The position numbers and the translations under genes are program-made. From Primula veris (lineage: Eukaryota > Streptophyta > Magnoliopsida > Ericales > Primulaceae), in the NCBI GenBank assembly GCA_963682055.1, contig OY821749.1, positions 31,627,631-31,691,630 on the forward strand: a stretch of DNA of 64,000 nt, written 5' to 3'. The notes under the pieces were generated by a model that searched no databases, was not told the origin of the DNA, and was given only the letters and a program-made list of their open reading frames with translations. Shown here piece by piece: positions 56,702 through 64,000 of this stretch. How positions within the stretch are numbered: the first letter of the stretch is position 1; each line of letters opens with the position of its first letter.

Positions 56702-58222
56702 TCAAAGAGAAGAAAAAATTGGAACACCGGGAAGCGTATACCCGGCATCAACAACATAAATATTTCCAGTAACATAGCTTGAAGAATCATGGAGTAAATA
56801 TTTAATGACGGATGTCAAAGCTGGATCTGTTTCGCCAAAAGTTTGTAAGGGCACTGTTCTTGTAGCCACATTTTTAAGCCAATTTTTACGCAATAATCCT
56901 TCGGTTATCTCTGATGGGAATAGGCCAGGTGCTACAGCATTCACTCTTATGTTGTATTTTCCCAATTCCATTGCCATTATCTGTAAAATACAAGTGACAT
57001 GCTAACAATCGTACAAATTCTCGCTAATTAGACCAAATGAAATGACCAATGCTCCCATAGTTTAATCGATTTCAATCTAGTCACCTTGGTTATATTAGAA
57101 ACACCAATTGAAACCCTGGAGTTTGGGGATAAAAATGAATATTGTACCGAAAATTAGAAGACAAAATCACCATTTTCCGTCTATTCCACGACATATTCCA
57201 AAGCTTAAAGAAGAGACTGAAAGTTATGAAATTTTACCTTTGTCACAACATGCATTGCGGACTTAGAGGAACTATAGGCTATACCTCCAGCTGTATAGAC
57301 TCGCGGGAGGCCATTGATAGACGAGATATTGATGATTGAACCACTCAAGCCAGAATCCCGCATACGTTTAGATACATACTTGGATATTAACCATGCTCCA
57401 CTTACATTTGTTTTGAAGGTGTTGTTCCATTCTTCTTCCGAAAGGTCTATAGACAGAGTCACACTTCCTATACATATATATAAAAAGAAATCAATACTCC
57501 ATGGAGTATAATATAGTAATACGACATGACATCGAGTATAATATATAGTCACACTTCCGAAAGGTTTATTAGTTGTTATAGTTCGATGTCATGGAGTATA
57601 ATATAGTAAATACGGCATGACATCAAACTATAACAACTAATAAATAAAACTTTAGTGAATCCTCAAATTTGCAAGTCACACTAAGGTTTGAGATCATATT
57701 AATGTCTAGTGTATGTTAAGCTTAGATTTTTTCCTCTGTCTTGATAGACTTAATATGCAACTTTTACTACTATTTTAGCCTCATGGAGTGTGTTCAAGAA
57801 AACTGAACTTTTGTACTAGCATATTATCTATAAAAAAATGTATTTTTTATATATAAATTAATAATTATAGTAAATTGAGGTATACCTCTAACACCGGCGT
57901 TGTTAATCAAAGCATCAATGCGTCCAAACGCTTCCCATGCCCGATTAATAGCATTCTCGATAGTCGGACCATTAGCCGTGACATCGAGCTCAATGGCCAC
58001 GGCTCGAGCCTCACAATCAGAGCTCGAGCCAGTCTGGTTAAGCTCCTCACATAAGGATTTGAGGCGGTCCACGCGTCGAGCTGCAGCCACCACTCTGCAT
58101 CCGGCCTTAACGAGGTCGATACAAAATTCACGGCCTAGACCAGATGACGCGCCTGTCACTAGAACCACTTTATCTTCTAATTTGCACCATGGCTCTAGTT
58201 GGATCGGTTCTTGGCTAGCCAT
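56702..58222 (-). CDS. SDR copy G: short-chain dehydrogenase/reductase, intact, three exons
   Basis: Exons 57886-58222, 57238-57467 and 56702-56980 (337, 230 and 279 nt) give 281 aa. [26 protein letters not shown] and YSSSK are present, so the enzyme should be competent with NADP(H). It is more diverged than [24 protein letters not shown] instead of LDRL, and [12 protein letters not shown] in the loop before the active-site Tyr, which may alter the substrate pocket. A frame-compatible ATG lies 14 codons upstream, but paralog alignment supports MASQEP. Intron 1 is the shortest of the array (418 bp). TATATAAA lies 42 bp upstream. Confidence 0.92.
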
Positions 58223-58263
58223 TGCTTGTTTTTTTGGTATAAGTAATAATGTAGCCGGCCACA

Positions 58264-58271
58264 TTTATATA
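58264..58271 (-). promoter_or_regulatory. TATA box of SDR copy G
   Basis: TATATAAA on the minus strand, followed by the GTGGCCGGC that also sits next to TATATA upstream of copy E. The short distance to the ATG (42 bp) implies a very short 5' UTR. Confidence 0.6.
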
Positions 58272-58941
58272 AACAGATAGATGAAAAGATGATTAGTGGT
58301 CCAGACCAGTTAGTTAACAACATTGAACACGTTTTTTGCACTATAATTACTACTTCCGATAACGTGTTCAAAATCACGACTCATGTATGTACCTATCGAA
58401 ATCGTCATGTCATGAAAATATTTCTATGATTTCTATTGAAATTAAGTTTCCTTTCTACTATGTGAATCCTCTTTGAGTCGGACAGATCAATATTTTCCGA
58501 ATTTTATTATTTTGTACTTGTAATTTATTAGAGTAAGTATGTAAAATTGTTTTCATCAGTTTGCGGAATCGTTGTCAAACGTATTTTTAGTTTATTTAGG
58601 ATTATAACTATCAAACTTCAAAAATAATACCTAGCTTGTTGTGAAGATTACAAGTTTTTTACTACACTGTTGTTTTGGAAGTCTAAAACATACATTAAAA
58701 TATAATACGCAGTAAAATTAAAAACAAATCATAGTTGATTATTAAACCCAACCAACGTAAACTCAACGAGTAAACTTCGGATATATAATTGTTATGCTAA
58801 AAAATAAATTAAGATGACTGTTTTAAATAGACACTCTTGAAATGCATGCTTCGTTCAACAACGAATATTCGATCAGAAGACAAATAAAATAAAGACGGCT
58901 TCCTTAATAAGATTGATAGTTTATCGTTTGATATTTTATAG
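58272..58941. other. Gene-free stretch upstream of SDR copy G
   Basis: Up to about 58480 it resembles other SDR intergenic DNA (CATGTCATGAAAATATTTC and GAATCCTCTTTGAGTCGGA). Beyond that nothing is recognised. Confidence 0.55.
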
Positions 58942-59401
58942 GTTTAGTACACCAAACTATCTGTTTTTAACGATTTGGGTACCCATCTTTCAAATTTTTC
59001 AATTTAGGTATCACCGTCTAAATAAATCACGGAATCATGTCACGTGACATTTGACAAACATTAATTTGAGAGGCTAATTTGATAATTTTGTATAAAAATA
59101 TGTCATCCTATAAAAATATTTTCTCCAATTTCACACATAACAAAAATTTGGATTATATGCTAAATTTTTTTATGTGTGAAATTGAGGGAATTTTTTTTTC
59201 TAAGATGACATATTTTTATGTAAATTTGTCAAATTAGCCTCTCAAATTAATTTTTGTCAAATGTCACGTGACATGATTTCGTGATTTATTAAGACGGTGG
59301 TACCTAAATTGGAAATTTATTATAGTGTGGTACATAAATTGAAAAATTTGAAAGACGGATACCCAAATCGTTAATCGTATTATAGTTTGGGATAGTAAAT
59401 G
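58942..59401. mobile_element. Long foldback element, about 460 bp
   Basis: The left arm AACGATTTGGGTACCCATC ... ATGTCACGTGACATTTG is mirrored in the right arm (CAAATGTCACGTGACATG ... GATACCCAAATCGTTAA). Arms exceed 200 bp with a short loop near 59155. No ORF. It is a non-autonomous DNA transposon or foldback element; the superfamily is not determined because no clear target duplication was seen. Confidence 0.75.
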
Positions 59402-59765
59402 TATTTTTACCCGTTTATCATTCTCCTTGAAGAAATTTTAGATTTTCTAGTATATTTTTTGCACTAAAGTTTATTGTGTACGAGAAAAGGCAAACCCCAA
59501 AATTAAAATCCCATATGTTTTGGAAACAAAAATCTTTTGGTATGTCGCTGTTTATAGCATGTGACAATTAAATATAAAATGTACCAACGATTTTATGTGG
59601 CTCTTATTCAGTGGCATGCTATTCTCGTTTTATTCAATATTTATAAGTTTATATACGATAGGGACTCGTTAACATTTATAAACCAGTCAGTTTATTTTCG
59701 AAAAAAAAAAACCCGTGTTGGGTGGGATTTTTTGTTGCATACCACGACTCAAATAGTAATTATTA
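59402..59765. other. Gene-free AT-rich stretch
   Basis: No supported gene; the 77-codon frame near 59561 has no family resemblance. Confidence 0.5.
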
Positions 59766-60006
59766 CTCCATATGTATTTAATTTTTCATTATGAAATTAC
59801 GTGCAATTTTAATCGTTAAAGAATTTGTATTGAAATGGTCGGAATAAATTTTTTTAAAAGTTAATCATATAGTTCAAATGTTAAATTTTATGATTAGATT
59901 TAAAAAAAAAATTATTTTGACTATTTTGACAATTTTGATACAAGTTATAAACCGATCAAAATTGCACGTAGTTTCGTAATACACGGTTAAATGTGAAGGG
60001 ATAGAG
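59766..60006. mobile_element. Stowaway-like MITE
   Basis: TA-flanked foldback with ATGAAATTACGTGCAATTTT and the inverse AAAATTGCACGTAGTTTCG; same family as 35375-35604. Confidence 0.75.
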
Positions 60007-60018
60007 TAGTATTAAGTA

Positions 60019-60293
60019 CTTCCTTGGTCCCAAAATAAATGTCATGTTTCGAAAACCGTGTTATTTGAGTATTTTAAATAATTTCGCTAAAAACTCAAAA
60101 AAAACATTAAAAAATAAAAATTATTTTTTAATTAAGATGTGAAGTTTTGAGTATGATTTTGTTATGTTTAAACTAACAAAATTTTATTTTCTAAAAAATA
60201 AAAAAGAGAAAATTTACTAAAAAAATAAAACGAACACTTATTTTGAAACGTCTCAAAAAAGAATACATGACAATTATTTCGGAATGGATGAAG
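60019..60293. mobile_element. Stowaway MITE of a second family
   Basis: Ends CTTCCTTGGTCCCAAAATAA and the inverse ATTTCGGAATGGATGAAG, TA on both sides, with TGTCATG at both inner arms. 275 bp. Confidence 0.8.
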
Positions 60294-62540
60294 TAATATA
60301 TTTACTAATTTTTTATTGTTAAATAGTAAAGAACATAACATATAACTTATACAGTGTTCTTTCATTATTTAGGAAAAATGGGAACGGTATAGTTTACAAA
60401 TGAGCAACTGTAGTATCAGGGTCAGCTCTTATGGCAGCCAAAACAGACAATCAACTTAGACGCTTGGTTATTATTTTGATTTTTTCTAAAAAATTTATAT
60501 AAAAACTTTCAATAAGTTCGATTTTTTTTTATTTTTTTTTTTTGAAATGAAGTTCGAATTTGTTTGATCAGATGAATATATAAGTATAACTAGACTTAAA
60601 TTAAAACCCCCATATTCACGTGACTTTTTTTTACAAGACTTTGGTTTTATTGCAAATTATTCCACATATTTTGATAACTCTTTAAAGTATCCACTGATTT
60701 TTCTATTTTTACATAAAAGCTTCAAGAAATTGTAATAACTCCCAAAATAATATAGAATGACAGATTTATATTATTTTGGAAGTCGAAGACTTTTTATTAA
60801 TGACCAATTAATTCTTTTTACAACATTAAATAAAAAAATGGTTGGGTCGAAGACTTTTTATTAATGACCAATTAATTCTTTTTACAACATTGGAAAAATT
60901 AAAAAATATATTTATTTAATATTGAAATAGAAAAATAGTTTGTAAATCAACTTAAGTACGACTAAATAATTAAAGAATTTGCTTCTAAGTATGTAAGAAT
61001 ACCTCGTTTTGTTGTGTTATAATTTATATAGAAGATAATGTCTTGTGTACATGTGATCGGGTTTTTTTTTTCTTACGGTGAAAAAAAAAAATTGTTTGAT
61101 GAAAATGAAAAGGTGCTTAAAAAATAATTATGCGTCTTAGGTGCCAAAAGGCGTCGAACCGGCCCAAAAAATAATTATGCGTCTTAGGTGCCAAAAGGCG
61201 TCGAACCGGCCCTATGTAGTATTACAGACTTTAATTATTGTGTAAACCCGCTTGATCATGATAATTGAACTTATGCGGAAAAATAAATGGACCAGTTCAA
61301 TAAATACCTACAATTAGTTTCAAACAGAGTCGCAAATTTCCTTAAAAACACAATCGTAAAACAAGATACAAACACGTGACATTTTTGTAATGTACATTAA
61401 ATTAGTTTTTCTTTATTTTGAAAAGAAAATCATTACTCCAATTCGATTTTGAATTTTGTCAGCTGAGCTTGGGCACATTGGTAGCCGTTCAAATTTCAAT
61501 AAAAAATTTCTTCATACATACTCTCGTTAACATATTTAAGTGTACGTCACCTTATAAGTGATAAAAAAAAATCGTAATTTTTTGATTTTTTTTTTTTTAC
61601 TCAATAATTCAAACAAATACTAAAAAAATAACGTTTAGATTATTTTTTTATACTTTGATATATTTCTCGTGTAGATTATAATATCTTTTTTTAAGATTAA
61701 AAACAGGTTTTAACCTTTTTTTTACATTAATATATTTTTCGTATAGATTATAAGTTATTTTTTAAGTTTAAAAATAACTTTTAAGCTATTTTTTATTGGG
61801 TCATGTGACTGTAACTTAAAAAATTTTTGACCTAGTATCTATAATTAAAAATTCTTATAAAAAGCGACATATGACTAATATTCTGGTCGTCATGGCTTTT
61901 TCTCCAATTTTTGGGCCATTACCGTCTTATTTTGCTGTTTTGTATTGGGCATCATTCAACACAAAAGCCCATGGTTAATTTTTAACTCAGAAATGGAGCG
62001 AATTTTGTAACGGTCATTTCTAGTTTATTTTTTAAAAAAAAAGTCCACTTATTTAAATTTCATTAACAAAAAAGTTTCACTCAAAAATACTAGTGGATTC
62101 TGTTAACTCCAAATAAAACTTGAATTGGCACATCTCCAACATGTGTTGAGATTAAAAATTTAAGAGAATCTTTCGACTCTTTTCATGTAAGTTATTGCTG
62201 AAGAGCAGCTAATGAAGCGGCTCATTGGATAGGTACAAAAGCGAAACAATGCTCTATTCCTTTAAAATGGTCATATTTTATTCCGACATAATTACAAGAA
62301 ATTCCGTTAAATGATTCTCCAAAAGAAGGTGTTGGTTGATTAACGATGATTCAGTATTATTTATTTATTTTCTTCCTGTATATACAATAATAACCTACAA
62401 AAAATGTATAAAAGTTATTCTAATAACTTTATACTGAAATCAATGCTAATCATTTCCCGTACAGAAGAGACCATTTGAGCAATTAGACATACGTAATTGA
62501 CGATAAATATCACATACTAAGTGAATAATAATAAGTAGTT
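60294..62540. other. Gene-free stretch with two short duplications
   Basis: A 65-bp-offset direct repeat (GTCGAAGACTTTTTATTAAT at 60781 and 60847) and a tandem 46-bp repeat (ATTATGCGTCTTAGGTGCC at 61128 and 61174). No gene or RNA recognised. Confidence 0.65.
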
Positions 62541-63118
62541 TGATAAATCAATAAATTTGATCGGTTCATGTTATGCTTCTCAACAATAATAGTATAAATT
62601 AAAGAAAGTAAATATTGGACACATTGTTATTATTTCTTATTGATCGGTAATTGTTCTTGCTCGGATTACAATTTATTATTGCACTTGTGTTCGGTCTGAC
62701 AATTTAATCTTTATCTTAATCTTGAACTTTATCCTTGATGTTTGGTCTTTTATGTTTGTTTTTCTCGGTGTATGCTTTAGTGAGATAAGCTCTGACAAAT
62801 ATTTTTCTTGTATATTATTTTCTCTGTGATTTTTCAGGTCCTTTTTCAAGTGAAAATACTTGGATATTTATATGCATTTATGTTTCATAGGATGTTGACA
62901 AGTGTCTCCATCTCATGCGTCATCTTATGGGCTTTTTCACTGTGTACCTTTATTAATTGGGCTAAAATACTTCTTGGATAATTGCCCTTATCATTGTCAT
63001 TGTGTGGGAAAAATACCGTTACACCCCGGGTCTTATGATAAATGCGTTGAATACCCATTAATAACGCGTGAGTCGATTCATACCCAAATATATTCGGTCT
63101 CATGTTTATGTTCTATCA
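62541..63118 (-). mobile_element. Solo LTR related to RT1 LTRs, 578 bp, diverged
   Basis: On the minus strand it begins TGATAGAACATAAACATGAG and ends GATTTATCA. It follows the RT1 LTR in order: AATGGGTATTCAACGC, the TCCGAGCAA block, AGAAGCATAAC. Flanks TAGTT (62536-62540) and TACTT (63119-63123) look like a target duplication with one change. Divergence is far higher than between the RT1 LTRs, so it is an older insertion or a sister family. Confidence 0.8.
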
Positions 63119-63123
63119 TACTT

Positions 63124-63309
63124 GTTTGAGTAAATTAGTTTTTAGTGACCTGGGTTTTGGCCTATTTTAGGATAAGTGACCTAAGTTTTTTTAATTTCGG
63201 TTTTGTGACCTAAGTTTAACTTTGTTAGCATTTAGTGACCTGCCATCCTATTTTTCAAAAAAAAAAACATATTTTTTGCTAAAAGGACGAAAATACCCTC
63301 ATTAAACAT
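63124..63309. other. Short gene-free spacer
   Basis: Contains repeated TAGTGACCT / GTGACCTAAGTTT phrases, possibly a decayed MITE end. Confidence 0.4.
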
Positions 63310-63648
63310 ATTTTTTATTTGTTAAAACAGTCCGGCAGTTTGTTTAAAAACAGTCCGGCAGTTTCTTTTTTTGTTAAAACAGTCCGGCAGTTTGTTTTAT
63401 TTACAAAACAGTCCGGCAGTTTTTTTATTTGTTGAAAACAGTCCGGCAGTTTTTTGTTATTTCCAAAACAGTCCGGCAGTTTGGTTATTTGCGAAACCAG
63501 TCCAGCAGTTTAATTTAATTCTGTACGAGTCAGGAATTGTAATTCATATTCCAATTGTGAGAAATAAATTGTTATTTCCATTGCGTTCCTGTCTTCTTTA
63601 TTTATTGTCCTTTACTTTATCGTATTCGAAATAGTACCAAAACCAACA
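63310..63648 (+). mobile_element. Truncated LTR of the TGTTGG...CCAACA family, plus orientation
   Basis: Six copies of the VNTR unit (AACAGTCCGGCAGTTT) followed by the LTR terminal segment ending ACCAAAACCAACA at 63648. The promoter part is missing. The junction at 63648/63649 coincides exactly with the start of the segmental duplicate. Confidence 0.85.
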
Positions 63649-64000
63649 TATAGAACCTCTATTTATATTTTGTTCCATTGTTGTCAGCAAATTTATATAT
63701 AAACTTGGGAAATCTTCTGTTTATACTCCAACTAGCAAAAGGCCTGAAATATTGTGGTTTTATATGCCCTAGATTATCTCATAGTTCTGGTCTATAGGTA
63801 AAGACAATATATACTTTTAAATTAAACTTTTACGTACCTTATGGAAAAATCTAACTTGACCACCTTAATTACCTTAGACAGTTTATAGAAACATTAGTTG
63901 TGACTTGTGGTGGACAAAATTTTCAATTAACTGTATCACGTTATCACATAGGATGTGTTAAAATGCCTTGAAAAATATATAACCCATTGTTGATGAGCAG
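63649..64000. repeat. Segmental duplication, copy 2, running off the window
   Basis: Matches 6082-6433 with about three substitutions and continues to the last base, so the duplication extends beyond 64000. Confidence 0.9.

Noticed and set aside
59561..59794. 77-codon ORF in the right intergenic region
   Set aside because: AT-driven composition, overlaps a MITE end, no family resemblance.

Overview
The window is eukaryotic, plant nuclear DNA, almost certainly from a eudicot. The genes have GT-AG introns, the intergenic DNA is AT-rich and full of Stowaway- and hAT-like MITEs, and there are Tat-type Ty3/gypsy retrotransposons and the coiled-coil end of a plant NLR. The species cannot be named from the sequence alone.

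The host backbone is a tandem array of short-chain dehydrogenase/reductase (SDR) genes, all on the minus strand. Each has three exons of exactly 337, 230 and 279 nt and encodes 281 aa. Four copies are structurally intact: 3109-5507, 9121-11488, 40957-42746 and 56702-58222. Three are broken: an exon 1 relic at 93-1638 split by a solo LTR, a copy at 37524-38759 lacking the end of exon 2 and exon 3, and an exon-1-only copy at 44168-44504. Introns and flanks are also duplicated. The last 352 bases of the window repeat 6082-6433 almost perfectly, so a further duplicate probably begins beyond the right edge.

Most of the remaining length is mobile DNA. RT1 (21154-33124, TSD GTGAG) is a non-autonomous Tat-like element that keeps only the integrase tail. 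On its antisense strand it carries a spliced gene of about 2.4 kb, two further coiled-coil ORFs, and five short coiled-coil genes, each with its own TATA-like box. RT2 (44841-55720, TSD GTACT) is a young, apparently complete Tat element in the opposite orientation. Its LTRs differ at one site, its gag-pol ORF is 1854 codons, and it has an antisense three-exon gene with its own TATA box. The antisense genes of RT1 and RT2 are homologous and share intron number and phase. RT2 sits inside a retroposon that itself landed upstream of a broken SDR gene. Other insertions are solo LTRs at 374-1619, 18981-20478 and 62541-63118, a 3' LTR placed 110 bp upstream of one SDR start codon, and LTR fragments at 37099-37523 and 63310-63648.

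From left to right: 0-13 kb holds SDR copies A, B and C plus LTR and MITE insertions. 13-21 kb is AT-rich, with duplicated NLR-upstream DNA and a solo LTR. 21-33 kb is RT1. 33-37 kb holds repeated NLR-upstream DNA and an NLR coiled-coil fragment fused through a truncated LTR to SDR copy D. 38-44.5 kb holds SDR copies E and F. 44.6-56 kb is RT2 nested in a retroposon. 56.7-58.2 kb is SDR copy G. The rest is gene-free DNA with MITEs and LTR remnants.
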